A model generated the notes under the pieces. It saw only the letters and a list, made by a program, of their open reading frames with translations. It did no database searches and was not told where the DNA came from. A stretch of 64,000 bases of DNA from DATDAH01 sp963725155 (GTDB lineage: Bacteria > Actinomycetota > Acidimicrobiia > Acidimicrobiales > DATDAH01). Of the stretch, positions 44,298 to 53,002 are shown one piece after another. The position numbers and the translations under genes are program-made. Positions within the stretch are counted from its first letter, which is position 1; every line of letters starts with the position of its first letter. Location of the stretch: NCBI GenBank assembly GCA_963725155.1, contig CAVRXU010000003.1, positions 1 to 64,000 of the forward strand, read 5' to 3'.

Positions 44298-45233
44298 TCA
44301 GACAGCGAGCAGGTCGCGGGCCCCCGTGTCGCTGCTGGGGTGGCGCAGCTTCGACATGGCCCGGGCCTCGATCTGGCGGATGCGCTCCCGGGTGAGGTTG
44401 AAGTGCTCCCCCACCTCCTCGAGCGTCCGGGGCTCGCCCCGGTCGAGACCGAAGCGCAGCTTGAGGATCTCCCGCTCCCGCTCGTCGAGGGGGGCGAGCA
44501 GGCGCTGGATCTCCTCGGGGAGCAGCGCGGTGGCGGCCACCTCGAAGGGGGACTCCGCGGAACGGTCCTCGACCACATCGCCCAGCTCGGCGTCGCCGTC
44601 CTCCCGCAGGGGCTCGGAGAGCGACAGGGGCTCGGCGGCGAAGCGGAGGGCCTCGGTGACCTTGTCCTCGGGCATCTCCACTTCGGCGGCCAGCTCGGAC
44701 AGCGTGGCCGGACGGCCGTACTTGAGCTCGAGCCGGGAGCGGGCCTTCTGCAGGCGGGCCAGCGTGTCGCCGGCGTGCACCGGCAGGCGGATCGTGCGGC
44801 CGGTGTTGGCGATGCCGCGGGTGATGGCCTGGCGGATCCACCACGTGGCGTAGGTGGAGAACTTGAAGCCCTTGCGCCAGTCGAACTTCTCGACGGCGTG
44901 CATGAGGCCGAGGTTGCCCTCCTGGATCAGGTCCAGCAGAGGCAGGCCCGAGGCCTGGTACTTCTTGGCGATGGAGACGACCAGGCGCAGGTTGGACTGC
45001 ACGAAGGTGCGTTCCGCGTCCTCACCGAGCCGGAGGGCCTTGCGCAACTCACGCTTCCGGGCGGGCGTCAGCGTGGCGGCCGCGTCCATCTCCTCGCGGG
45101 CGGCGGTGCCGCCCTCGATCTGCTGCGCGAGGCGGACCTCGTCGTCTTTGGTGAGCAGTGGGTACTGCCCGATGTCGGTGAGGTACAGGCGAACGAGGTC
45201 TTCTTCGTCCCGCTCGACACGTTCCTTGGGCAA
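44298..45233 (-). CDS. sigma-70 family sigma factor, group 2 type
   Basis: 311 residues. Region 1.2 (DLVRLYLTDIGQYPLLTKDD), region 2 (NLRLVVSIAKKYQASGLPLL then DLIQEGNLGLMHAVEKFDWR), region 2.4 (KGFKFSTYATWWIRQAITRG), region 3 and region 4 (LDEREREILKLRFGLDRGEP, HFNLTRERIRQIEARAMSKL). It lacks the long 1.1 region of housekeeping HrdB/SigA, so it is probably SigB/HrdA-like. It starts at a TTG (complement of 45231-45233) with AGGGAGAG upstream. It reads most like a stress or growth-phase factor. Confidence 0.9.
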   Translation of the reverse strand: MPKERVERDEEDLVRLYLTDIGQYPLLTKDDEVRLAQQIEGGTAAREEMDAAATLTPARKRELRKALRLGEDAERTFVQSNLRLVVSIAKKYQASGLPLLDLIQEGNLGLMHAVEKFDWRKGFKFSTYATWWIRQAITRGIANTGRTIRLPVHAGDTLARLQKARSRLELKYGRPATLSELAAEVEMPEDKVTEALRFAAEPLSLSEPLREDGDAELGDVVEDRSAESPFEVAATALLPEEIQRLLAPLDEREREILKLRFGLDRGEPRTLEEVGEHFNLTRERIRQIEARAMSKLRHPSSDTGARDLLAV

Positions 45234-45449
45234 CGACGCTCTCCCTGGCCAGATTCGGGAACTTCCGTGGGAACCTCGATGGACGGTACCGGCGACCGGG
45301 ACCGAATCCCGCGGCCGCCAGTTGGGGCGTTGCCTACGATACCGACGCGGTCAAGTCGCCCAACCGGGCGCCGACCGCCGATCGGGCTGCCCCGGTCGCT
45401 CTCCGTGACACAAACGGCCCGTTCCCCACCGTGCTTGAGGTCCCACCCG

Positions 45450-45776
45450 GTGCCCGACCCCGACAGCGACGACGTCGACCTGACCGTGGTGGTCATGGCC
45501 TTCACCGCGGCCGATCCCGAGGCCCTGCTCTCGATCTTGGCCAAGTACGTGGTCCTGTCCAGGGGTCACCCGGGCTGCCGCAACATCGACCTGATCGCGT
45601 CGGTCACCCATCCCGGCCGGCTGCTGGTCATCCAGAAGTGGTCGTCACCCGCCGCCCAGCAGGCCCACTTCGACTCGGCCGACATGGTGGAGATGGCCGA
45701 AGCCTGTCGCGGCCTGCTCACCGCGCCTCCCGACATCGACCTGCTCGAGCCGATCAGCGCCCACGACCTGGCGTAG
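45450..45776 (+). CDS. ABM (antibiotic biosynthesis monooxygenase) domain protein
   Basis: 108 residues from GTG 45450. The dimeric ferredoxin-like ABM fold is seen in VVVMAFTAADPEALLSILAK, GHPGCRNIDLIASVTHPGRL and VIQKWSSPAAQQAHFDSADM. Members act as heme-degrading or quinol monooxygenases or scavengers of toxic small molecules; the role here is unclear. It ends 9 bp before a convergent flavin-reductase-like gene. Confidence 0.75.
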   Translation: MPDPDSDDVDLTVVVMAFTAADPEALLSILAKYVVLSRGHPGCRNIDLIASVTHPGRLLVIQKWSSPAAQQAHFDSADMVEMAEACRGLLTAPPDIDLLEPISAHDLA

Positions 45777-45785
45777 GCCTCCGCG

Positions 45786-46271
45786 TCAATGGGCGGCGTC
45801 GAGGTCCTGGGCCCGCGCGAAGGTGAGCACGTCGGTCAGCCGGCCCCGGACGGCAACCGGATCGAGGAGCAGGCCGACGTGGTCGCCCAGGTCGTGACGG
45901 GCGATGACCCGGCCGACGAACCAAGCCGGGCAGGCGACGAGGATGGGCTGACCCTCCGGGCCCTCGTGCCATTCGCAGCGGGCGAACTTGTCGATCTCGT
46001 CGCCCGTCTCCTCGCCGAAGAGCCGGGCCAGCGCGAGATCCGCCTCGTCCGGCGCGGCGTGCACCGCGACGTGCTCGGCCCGCACGGCGAGGGCGAAGGT
46101 GTGGTTGGCCCGGGAGACGCAGGCGAGGAAGCGGGGCGGCTCGAGGCTGGACTGGGTGGCGAAGCCCATGAGGCAGCCGGACCGCTCACCACCGTCGGCC
46201 ACAGTCAGGATCCACATCGTCCGGTCGATGGCGCCGAGCAGCTCGGCCAGCGCGTCCTCCGCATCGGTCAT
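45786..46271 (-). CDS. flavin reductase-like FMN-binding split-barrel protein
   Basis: 161 residues. The split-barrel domain appears as TMWILTVADGGERSGCLMGF, ATQSSLEPPRFLACVSRANH and HVAVHAAPDEADLALARLFG, the order typical of flavin reductase-like (Flavin_Reduct) proteins that reduce FMN for monooxygenases. It is near, and in the same direction as, the ferritin-like pair, and could feed electrons to them (inference). Confidence 0.78.
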   Translation of the reverse strand: MTDAEDALAELLGAIDRTMWILTVADGGERSGCLMGFATQSSLEPPRFLACVSRANHTFALAVRAEHVAVHAAPDEADLALARLFGEETGDEIDKFARCEWHEGPEGQPILVACPAWFVGRVIARHDLGDHVGLLLDPVAVRGRLTDVLTFARAQDLDAAH

Positions 46272-46300
46272 CGCCGGTCCCTACCCCGGCTGGCCGACGG

Positions 46301-46858
46301 TCAGGCGGGGACGCCGGCCAGCGCGATGGCCGAGAGGGCCTGGATCTCGGCCCAGCTGAGCGTGTCGGCGGACCAGAGGGTGTCGAAGGCGGCGTCGCCC
46401 TCGTCGGTGAAGCCGTGCCGGTTCCGGAAGTGATAGCGCCAGCGCTGGAGTTGGGCCTGTTGGCCGGCCCGGGCCAGGCGCCCGGCGGCATGGACCTCCC
46501 AAGCCACGCCGGCCGCCGGGTCGACGTCGGCGTCGTCGGGCACCTCGGCGAAGCCCTCCGTCAGCCGGTCGGCTACCCGGAAGAACAGGCGACCGAGGAC
46601 GCCGGCCGCACCCCCCTCGGAGAGCTGACGGGGGTGCTTGGGATCCTCGAAGGCGCCGCTCTCCATGGAGACGAGCACGGGATCCATGGAGTCGATGCTG
46701 TAGCGGCCCAGGGGCGACCGGTCGTCCAGCGCGACCACGACCTCGAGGTCGGCCGGGAGCCCGGCCGCGTCGGCCATGGCCTCGGCGATGGCCCGGAGGC
46801 GGTCGGGGTCGTAGTCGACCATCGCCCACTTGTCGGGGCGGAGCTGGATCTGGGCCAC
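46301..46858 (-). CDS. hypothetical protein
   Basis: 185 residues, no family recognised. MAQIQLRPDKWAMVDYDPDR at the start, PLGRYSIDSMDPVLVSMESG in the middle, HFRNRHGFTDEGDAAFDTLW near the end. No signal peptide or membrane helix; mainly helical and acidic. It lies between the flavin-reductase-like gene and the DUF455 gene, with 4 bp to the latter, so it is probably part of one operon. Confidence 0.65.
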   Translation of the reverse strand: MAQIQLRPDKWAMVDYDPDRLRAIAEAMADAAGLPADLEVVVALDDRSPLGRYSIDSMDPVLVSMESGAFEDPKHPRQLSEGGAAGVLGRLFFRVADRLTEGFAEVPDDADVDPAAGVAWEVHAAGRLARAGQQAQLQRWRYHFRNRHGFTDEGDAAFDTLWSADTLSWAEIQALSAIALAGVPA

Positions 46859-46862
46859 CGGG

Positions 46863-47696
46863 TCAGGCGGTGGCGAGGGCGGCCGCCGCCTCCTGGCGGG
46901 TGCGGGCCTCCTCGAGGGCTTCGCTGGCGAGGTCGGCGATCTCGTCGATCTCCTCGTCGTCGAAGCCCGCCAGCTCGCGGAAGCGGCGGGCCAGCTTCAC
47001 CGGGCTGTCGTCCTCGTCGCTGCGGAAGCCGCCCAGGGAGAAGAGCTTGTCCACCACCCGCTGGAACTCGAGGGCGTTCTTCCGGCGCTCCGGGTCGTCC
47101 TCGGTGAGGCGACGGAGCCAGTCCGAGCCCATCTTCACGTGGGTGACCTCGTCGGCCAGCATCCAGTCCTCGCAGAACTCGAGGATGGGGTCGCCGGCGA
47201 TCTCGCCGAACTCCCGCATGGTGTTGAACACGTCGATGGCCAGGCCCTCCAGGGCGCGGTTGACGCCGGTGAGGCGCAGGACCGGGTCGGGGTTGCAGGC
47301 CGCGGCGTAGAGGAAGGTGCCCTCGGAGAACTCCCCGATCTCGGTGCCCATCCAGTCGCTGAGCTTGACGGAGATCTCACAGTGGCGGGCCTCATCCCAG
47401 CACTGGCGGGCCATGTCCAGCTTCAGGGCGAACGGGGCCTGGTCGCGGCCGTCGCCGGTCTCGAAGTCCCAGCAGGTGCGCCCGGCGCCCTCGAGGGCCT
47501 GGATCTCCCCGACGAAGATGCCGTGCATGAGGGCCCGGGCGGCATCGGCCGAGTCCGGGCGGTCCGGCGTCAGCCGGGCCTGGGTCCGCATGCGGCTGTT
47601 CTTCACCGAGCGGGGGTCGCTGATGCGGTCCTGGATGTCGACCCGGACGAAGCGATCGTCCCGGGCCAGGTCCTCGACCGGAAAGGCCTTCCTCAT
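46863..47696 (-). CDS. ferritin-like diiron protein (DUF455 type)
   Basis: 277 residues. Ferritin-like four-helix bundle with candidate carboxylate/His iron ligands in GIFVGEIQALEGAGRTCWD (Glu), DMARQCWDEARHCE (Glu, ExxH) and DWMLADEVTHVKMGSDW (ExxH). Length and motif order fit the DUF455 family of uncharacterised ferritin-like oxidases. The start overlaps the stop of a second ferritin-like gene (ATGA), so the two are translated together. An oxidase or hydroxylase paired with the flavin reductase is plausible. Confidence 0.78.
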   Translation of the reverse strand: MRKAFPVEDLARDDRFVRVDIQDRISDPRSVKNSRMRTQARLTPDRPDSADAARALMHGIFVGEIQALEGAGRTCWDFETGDGRDQAPFALKLDMARQCWDEARHCEISVKLSDWMGTEIGEFSEGTFLYAAACNPDPVLRLTGVNRALEGLAIDVFNTMREFGEIAGDPILEFCEDWMLADEVTHVKMGSDWLRRLTEDDPERRKNALEFQRVVDKLFSLGGFRSDEDDSPVKLARRFRELAGFDDEEIDEIADLASEALEEARTRQEAAAALATA

Positions 47697-48358
47697 GCCG
47701 TCACCTCCGTGGGCTGGGGTTCAGCGTAGGGGTCGCCGATGGTGCCCGGACCGGCAATGCCGCCCGCGGCCAACAACAGCTTCTCCAGGTGGGCCACCCG
47801 ATCGGCGGCCCGTTGTACTTCATCGTCGGTCTCGATCAAGGACTGGATGAGCATCTCGCCGTCCCGCCAGTCCTCGAGCTCGTCGGCCAGGGCGAAATCG
47901 AGCGAGCGGATGGTCGGGGCGTCGGTGATCCGGCTGGAGTTGTTCCGGTGGTACGTGTAGGCGGAGATCATGTGGGGCATCAGCACCCGGTAGACGCCGA
48001 CCAGCTTCTCGATGGTGAGCTCGGGGGCCTCCGGCTCGGTCAGGGCGTCGACGAAGGCGACCATCTCGTCGTTCGGGGGCAGGGTCAGCTTCTCGGGGTT
48101 CATCTCCCGCAGCTCGGGCAGCCGCTTGTGCCAGAGCTCGCTGTGCCAGGCGTGGTGGTAGCAGTGCGTGCCCAAGCGGAGCTTCACGTCGATCTCGGGC
48201 ACGGTGGCCACCCAGCCGCCGAGCACCTCGAACAGGCGCATCTCGATCCACTTGTAATGGCCGACCCGCTTGGCCGTCTCCTCGACGGTGAAGCTGCCGG
48301 GCAGCTCCCGGCGGTCCCAGGGGGCGAACGCGGCCCGCGGGCGCTTCGGATCAGCCAT
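47693..48358 (-). CDS. second ferritin-like helical protein
   Basis: 221 residues. Helical throughout: GHYKWIEMRLFEVLGGWVAT, THCYHHAWHSELWHKRLPEL (His/Glu-rich, possible metal site), LMPHMISAYTYHRNNSSRIT and ADELEDWRDGEMLIQSLIET. The ExxH-like positions fit a ferritin-like bundle but a named family is not certain. First gene of a reverse operon (48358 to 45786) with the DUF455 protein. It may form a heteromer with it. Confidence 0.62.
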   Translation of the reverse strand: MADPKRPRAAFAPWDRRELPGSFTVEETAKRVGHYKWIEMRLFEVLGGWVATVPEIDVKLRLGTHCYHHAWHSELWHKRLPELREMNPEKLTLPPNDEMVAFVDALTEPEAPELTIEKLVGVYRVLMPHMISAYTYHRNNSSRITDAPTIRSLDFALADELEDWRDGEMLIQSLIETDDEVQRAADRVAHLEKLLLAAGGIAGPGTIGDPYAEPQPTEVTA

Positions 48359-48474
48359 GAGACAAAACCTAGCCGTTTGCCTCAGCCCGGGTCGGCCGAA
48401 GGGCGACCGGCGCCCCTCGGCCTACGGGATCCCCGTGCGCACATCTCGCCCTCGCCGAGAGAGGGTGGGACTGC

Positions 48475-48738
48475 TCAACCGCCCGGGGGCGACCGGTCCA
48501 GCTCCCGACAGAGCTCGAGCGCGGCGGCGGCCGTCGCCTCGGCACCGGCCGCCAACAACCGGTGGGCCCCGAGTCGACCCGCCTCGGCCAGGAGCTCCTC
48601 GTCGGCACTGACGACCAGCACCTCGTGGGGCGCCTGGCCGCCGAGATCGAGTGGGGCCGAGGCGACGCGCACGTCGATCTCGACGTCCTCGATGGCCAGG
48701 TCGAACACCCCGTCGACGAGCACGCAGCGGATCGTCAT
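48475..48738 (-). CDS. small hypothetical protein
   Basis: 87 residues. MTIRCVLVDGVFDLAIEDVE and HEVLVVSADEELLAEAGRLG recall the strand-helix ends of NYN/PIN-like folds, but the acidic triad is not evident, so no function is assigned. It stands apart from the ferritin-like operon by 116 bp and is divergent from the EEP lipoprotein. Confidence 0.45.
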   Translation of the reverse strand: MTIRCVLVDGVFDLAIEDVEIDVRVASAPLDLGGQAPHEVLVVSADEELLAEAGRLGAHRLLAAGAEATAAAALELCRELDRSPPGG

Positions 48739-48789
48739 CGCCGGAGTCTCCCACCACTCGGTGGCGGCGATCCGTGAGAGGCTCGTGGG

Positions 48790-50193
48790 GTGGTGACGCG
48801 GCGCGGGGGGCGCTCAGTCGTGGTGGCGTTGGCCATCCTCGGCCTGGTCGCGGGCTGTTCGGACGACACCGGCGGTGATGACACCGCGTCCGGCGAGGAC
48901 CCGACGGTCACCGTCGTCAGCCAGAACCTGCTGCACGGCACGGCCTGCGCCGAGGACTCGAACCGCTGTGACCTGCCCGCTCGGGTCCAGCTCTTCGTCG
49001 ACCAACTGGCCGACGCCGACTGCCCCGAGCTGGTCAGCGTGCAGGAGTCGAACCAACAGACCGTCGACGAGCTGCAGTCGGCCCTCGGCGACGGGTGCAC
49101 GGCGGACTACGAGGTGGTGTGGGATGACGACCCCACGCTGGACCGCGAGACGGTGCTGACCACGGAGCCGGTACTCGGCTCCCGGCGCATTGCGCTGGCC
49201 GGCCCACTCCGCAGCGCCTTCTGGGTCCGGGTCGCCACCGAGGTGGGGATCGTCGACTACGTCAGCAGCCACCTGGCCAGCGACAGCGACGACCGCCCGT
49301 GCGACGAGGCCACCTGTCCCCCGCCCTGCGAGGTGGCCGACACCCTCAACACCTGTCAGGGCCGCCAGCTGGTCGAGTTCGCCGCCGAGGTGGCCGACCC
49401 GGAGGCCGTCGTCGTCATCGGTGGCGACCTGAACGCCATGCCCGACGAACCCGCCATCGCCGCCATCACCGGGGGTGGCTACATCGACACCCACCTCGCC
49501 GCCGGCAACGCCGAGTGCGACCCGGCCACGGGGGACCAGTGCACCTCGGGCCGGATCGACGACGCCCTGACCGACCTCGAGGACCCGGCCAGCCTCCAGA
49601 CCGAGCGCATCGACTACCTCTTCGTCGACGACCAGCGGGGGTGCACGACGGTCGATCCCACCGGGCTCTTCAACGGCGAGCCCGCCGACGGGACGCTGGC
49701 CTTCCCGTCGGACCACACCGGCGTGCAGGCCACCCTCAGCTGCCCCACGACCCCCGAACAGGTCGACGCCGCCACCACCGCCACCGTCCCCGCGGTGACC
49801 ACCACGACGGCCGGTCCCGCCGCGTCCGTGGACGCCGAGACCGAGGCCGCCATCACCCAGGCCTTCACCAACCTCTTCGACGGCTCGGTCACCGACGTCG
49901 ACGTCAAGCTGGCCTCCCTGGAGTCAGGCGAGGAGCTGCGGCCCTACTTCCTGGAGAGCTTCGAGGCCACCCAGGACATCGCCTCCCGGATCCGCCTCCA
50001 GATCGACGCCATCGAAGCAGTCGACGCCACGACGGCGGACGTCACCTACACGCTGCTGCTCGACGGGGCCGCCGTGCTCGACCACCTGCCGGGCCAGGCG
50101 GTGAACGTCGACGGCGAGTGGCTGGTGTCGCTGCGCACCTACTGCGACGTCAGCACCCAGGGGGCCGACACCATCCCCGAACCCTGCCAGTGA
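48790..50193 (+). CDS. EEP-family (endonuclease/phosphatase) lipoprotein
   Basis: 467 residues. Lipobox LVAGCSDD (Cys near residue 23). An endonuclease/exonuclease/phosphatase domain follows: VVSQNLLHGTACAED, LVSVQESNQQTVDEL, YVSSHLASDSD, VVVIGGDLNAMPDEPAI (the GDLN motif) and FPSDHTGVQATL (SDH). A Thr/Ala linker leads to a C-terminal NTF2-like domain (about residues 345-467: ITQAFTNLFDGSVTDVDVKL). It is probably an extracellular nuclease or phosphodiesterase. GTG 48790 or GTG 48793 may be the start. Confidence 0.8.
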   Translation: MVTRRGGRSVVVALAILGLVAGCSDDTGGDDTASGEDPTVTVVSQNLLHGTACAEDSNRCDLPARVQLFVDQLADADCPELVSVQESNQQTVDELQSALGDGCTADYEVVWDDDPTLDRETVLTTEPVLGSRRIALAGPLRSAFWVRVATEVGIVDYVSSHLASDSDDRPCDEATCPPPCEVADTLNTCQGRQLVEFAAEVADPEAVVVIGGDLNAMPDEPAIAAITGGGYIDTHLAAGNAECDPATGDQCTSGRIDDALTDLEDPASLQTERIDYLFVDDQRGCTTVDPTGLFNGEPADGTLAFPSDHTGVQATLSCPTTPEQVDAATTATVPAVTTTTAGPAASVDAETEAAITQAFTNLFDGSVTDVDVKLASLESGEELRPYFLESFEATQDIASRIRLQIDAIEAVDATTADVTYTLLLDGAAVLDHLPGQAVNVDGEWLVSLRTYCDVSTQGADTIPEPCQ

Positions 50194-50197
50194 GCGT

Positions 50198-51874
50198 TCA
50201 GCCCCGGTAGCGGTTGGTGATGGGGAGGCGGCGGTCCCGACCGAAGGCCTTGGTCGTGAGCTTGGGGCCGGGCGGCGTGAGGCGGCGCTTGTACTCGGCC
50301 CGATCGACCAGGCCGACGATGCGCTCGACCGTCTCCCGGTCGTGGCCGGCGGCCACGATCTCCTCGATGGAACGGTCGTCCTCGACGTAGAGCTCGAGGA
50401 TCGGGTCCAGGACGGGATAGGGCGGGAGGCTCTGGTCGTCCCGCTGGTCGGGGCGGAGCTCGGCCGACGGGGGCTTGGTCAGGACGGCCTCGGGGATCAG
50501 TTCCCGACCGGCGACGTCGTTGCGGTGGCGGGCCAGGTCGTACACGAGCAGCTTGGGCACGTCCTTGATGACCGCGAAGCCGCCCGCGGTGTCGCCGAAG
50601 AGCGTGGCGTAGCCGACCGCGCTCTCGCTCTTGTTCGACGTGGTCAGCACCAGCCAGCCGAACTTGTTGCTGAGCGACATCAGGACCATGCCCCGGATCC
50701 GGGACTGCAGGTTCTCCTCGGTGAGGTCCGGCTCGCGCCCCTCGAAGGACTCGGCCAGCATCCCCAGCATCCCGGCGTGGGCCGCTTCGATGGGGATGGT
50801 CCGGGTCTCGATGCCGAGGGCGGCGGCCAACCGGTCGGCGTCGGTCACCGAGTGGTCGCTCGAGTACCGGGAGGGCATGAGGACGCCATGCACCTTGTCG
50901 GCCCCGATCGCGTCGACGGCGATGGCGGCGACCAGTGACGAGTCCACGCCGCCGGACAGGCCCAGGACCACACCGGTGAACCCGTTCTTGGTCACGTAGT
51001 CCCGGGTACCCAGGACCACGGCCTCCCACACCTCCGCCGCAGGGGAGAGCTCCCGAACGGGGGGGACGACCGGGAGCGGGGCCCGGGGCGTGACCGCAGC
51101 TGTCACCGGGGTGACCGGCAGGGTGACCGGACGCTCGGGGCCGGGTACCACGTCCACGACCAGCACCTGCTCGACGAAGGCCTCGGCCCGGGCCACGACC
51201 TCGCCGGCGGCGTCGCACACGAAGGAGTCGCCGTCGAAGACCAGCTCGTCCTGTCCGCCGACCAGGTTGAGGTAGACGATCGGGCAGTCGGCGGCACCGG
51301 CCAGCGCTCCGATCAAGCGCTCCCGCACCTGGCCCTTGGCGGCGTGGTAGGGCGAGCCGTTGATGTTGAGGATCACGCGGGCCCCGCCCGCTCCCAGGTC
51401 AGGGATCGGCCCGCCGTACTGCCAGGCGTCCTCGCAGATGGAGACGGCCACAGGCAGGCCGGCGATCTCGAAGAGCGGCAGGTCGGTGCCGGGCTCGAAG
51501 TAGCGCTGCTCGTCGAACACGGCGTAGTTGGGCAGGTGCTGCTTGCGATAGACGCCGACCACCTCGCCCCGCACGCACACCGCGGCTGCGTTGTGGAGCA
51601 CCTCGCCGTCGTCCTCGACGAACCCGACCACGGCGACGGTGTCGCCGACGAGGGCGGCGAAGCGGTCGACCGCTGTCCGGTTGGCGGCCACGAAGCCGCG
51701 CTTCAGGACCAGGTCCTCCGGTGGGTAGCCCGCCGCCCCCAGCTCCGGGAAGCAGGCCACGTGGGCGTCGGCCACTTCGGCCTCCTTCAGCGCCCGGGCC
51801 ATGACCTCGACGTTGCCGTCGAGATCGCCGACCGTCAGGTTCACCTGGCACAGGGCCACCCGCAGCACGTCCAT
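50198..51874 (-). CDS. nadE: glutamine-dependent NAD+ synthetase
   Basis: 558 residues, two domains. The N-terminal nitrilase-type glutaminase has Glu in CFPELGAAGYPPEDL, Lys in YRKQHLPNY and Cys in SICEDAWQYGG. The C-terminal synthetase has the P-loop VVLGLSGGVDSSLVAA (about residue 300) and TTSNKSESAVGYATLFGD. It makes NAD+ from deamido-NAD+, ATP and glutamine. Start ATG 51874 gives the family N-terminus (VLRVALCQVNLTVGD). It is divergent from the DUF559 gene across a gap that holds a 48-bp palindrome. Confidence 0.96.
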   Translation of the reverse strand: MDVLRVALCQVNLTVGDLDGNVEVMARALKEAEVADAHVACFPELGAAGYPPEDLVLKRGFVAANRTAVDRFAALVGDTVAVVGFVEDDGEVLHNAAAVCVRGEVVGVYRKQHLPNYAVFDEQRYFEPGTDLPLFEIAGLPVAVSICEDAWQYGGPIPDLGAGGARVILNINGSPYHAAKGQVRERLIGALAGAADCPIVYLNLVGGQDELVFDGDSFVCDAAGEVVARAEAFVEQVLVVDVVPGPERPVTLPVTPVTAAVTPRAPLPVVPPVRELSPAAEVWEAVVLGTRDYVTKNGFTGVVLGLSGGVDSSLVAAIAVDAIGADKVHGVLMPSRYSSDHSVTDADRLAAALGIETRTIPIEAAHAGMLGMLAESFEGREPDLTEENLQSRIRGMVLMSLSNKFGWLVLTTSNKSESAVGYATLFGDTAGGFAVIKDVPKLLVYDLARHRNDVAGRELIPEAVLTKPPSAELRPDQRDDQSLPPYPVLDPILELYVEDDRSIEEIVAAGHDRETVERIVGLVDRAEYKRRLTPPGPKLTTKAFGRDRRLPITNRYRG

Positions 51875-51906
51875 CTGCCCCCGACGCTACCGACCCCCTC
51901 GCACCA

Positions 51907-51954
51907 TTCTGGCGGGGGATGTGCCGGTCCTGGACGGCAGATCACCCGCCAGAA
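51907..51954. repeat. 48-bp palindrome, left copy beside DUF559 gene
   Basis: TTCTGGCGGG at one end pairs perfectly with CCCGCCAGAA at the other; after two mismatches the inner GAT/ATC and TGCC/GGCA also pair. 40 of 48 bases match the copy at 52955 in the same orientation, and both are followed by CGAGA. It stands between nadE and the nuclease gene. Confidence 0.75.
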
Positions 51955-52036
51955 CGAGAGGCGTTGCTCCATGAGCAGGCGGGTCCTAGGTTTGGCCCGC
52001 GCTTCCCCCGCGATCGTCTCGCGTCCCGGGGAGCCC

Positions 52037-52945
52037 ATGCGCGAAGCCCTCCTCCTCCAGATCACCGAGCTCGCCGCCCGCCAGCACGGCGTCGTTTCCG
52101 TTCCCCAAGTCCGCCGGCTCGGCGCGTCGCATCACGCCATCGCCCATCTGGTGGCGACCAATCAGTGGGTCCGCGTGTCGTCGATGGTCCTCCGCCGAGC
52201 CGGATCTCCTCGAACCCGGTCCCAGGAGATCATGGAAGCAGTCCTCGACGCGGGGGCCGGGGCCGCGGTCTCGCACCTCTCGGCGGCGAAGCTCTGGGGG
52301 CTCAACGTCAGACCCGGGTGCCTCGACATCACCCGGCACCGGAACGACAAGGTGACGCCACCTCGCTTCGCCCGCATCCACGAGCCCCGCTTGTTCCCCG
52401 AGCATCACCGCCGCGTGTTGGACGGGATCCCTGTCACCGTGCCGGCCCGGATCCCGTTCGACGTGGCCGCCGTCCTCCCGTCGCAGGCAGCGAAGGTGCT
52501 CGACCGGCTCTGGGCCCGGGACCTCCTCGGCCACCGCAGCGTCCACCGGATGTTGGGCGAAATGGCCGAGCGAGGACGACCCGGCATTCGTCTGATGCGG
52601 ACACTCCTCGCGGAGCGCGGCCCGGAGTACCGGCCCAACGACACCAACCTGGAAGACCGCTTCCAGGAGCTGGCCCGGGAAGCCGGCGTGCGTGACCTCA
52701 TTCGCCAGCAGAACCTCCTGGACCGGGAGTGGCTGGGTCGAGTCGACTTCGTGTGGGCAGCCCGGCGACTGGTCATCGAGGTGCAGAGCGCGCTGTACCA
52801 CGAGGCGCTCTCTGACAAGGCCGCTGATGCCTACCGGCGCGAGGCGCTGGAAGCTGCGGGGTACCGAGTCGAGGAGTTCACCGACACCGAGGTCTGGTTC
52901 GACCCAGCCGGAACCGTCCGCCGCCTCCGCGCCTTGGCCCGATGA
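52037..52945 (+). CDS. DUF559 (Vsr-like) endonuclease-domain protein with AbiEi-like HTH
   Basis: 302 residues. N-terminal winged-helix of the AbiEi antitoxin type (LLLQITELAARQHGVVSVPQ, AIAHLVATNQWVRV), a middle domain (SHLSAAKLWGLNVRPGCLDI), and the C-terminal DUF559/Vsr-like nuclease core: DLIRQQNLLDREWLGRVDFV then RLVIEVQSALYH (Asp, Glu-x-Gln) and RREALEAAGYRVEEFTDTEV. Probable DNA-binding nuclease; such genes are dispersed in actinobacteria. The two flanking 48-bp palindromes make it a self-contained unit. ATG 52037 is used; ATG 51971 with GAGAGG upstream would add 22 residues. Confidence 0.72.
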   Translation: MREALLLQITELAARQHGVVSVPQVRRLGASHHAIAHLVATNQWVRVSSMVLRRAGSPRTRSQEIMEAVLDAGAGAAVSHLSAAKLWGLNVRPGCLDITRHRNDKVTPPRFARIHEPRLFPEHHRRVLDGIPVTVPARIPFDVAAVLPSQAAKVLDRLWARDLLGHRSVHRMLGEMAERGRPGIRLMRTLLAERGPEYRPNDTNLEDRFQELAREAGVRDLIRQQNLLDREWLGRVDFVWAARRLVIEVQSALYHEALSDKAADAYRREALEAAGYRVEEFTDTEVWFDPAGTVRRLRALAR

Positions 52946-52954
52946 TCTCCGTCC

Positions 52955-53002
52955 TTCTGGCGGGGAATGTGCCGGTCGGAGGCGGCAGATGCCACGCCAG
53001 AA
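52955..53002. repeat. 48-bp palindrome, right copy, containing glnE start
   Basis: TTCTGGCG pairs with CGCCAGAA; inner TGCCG pairs with CGGCA. 40 of 48 bases match the copy at 51907. Unlike that copy, it holds GGAGG (52978-52982) and an ATG (52989), six bases apart, in frame with glnE. Confidence 0.75.
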
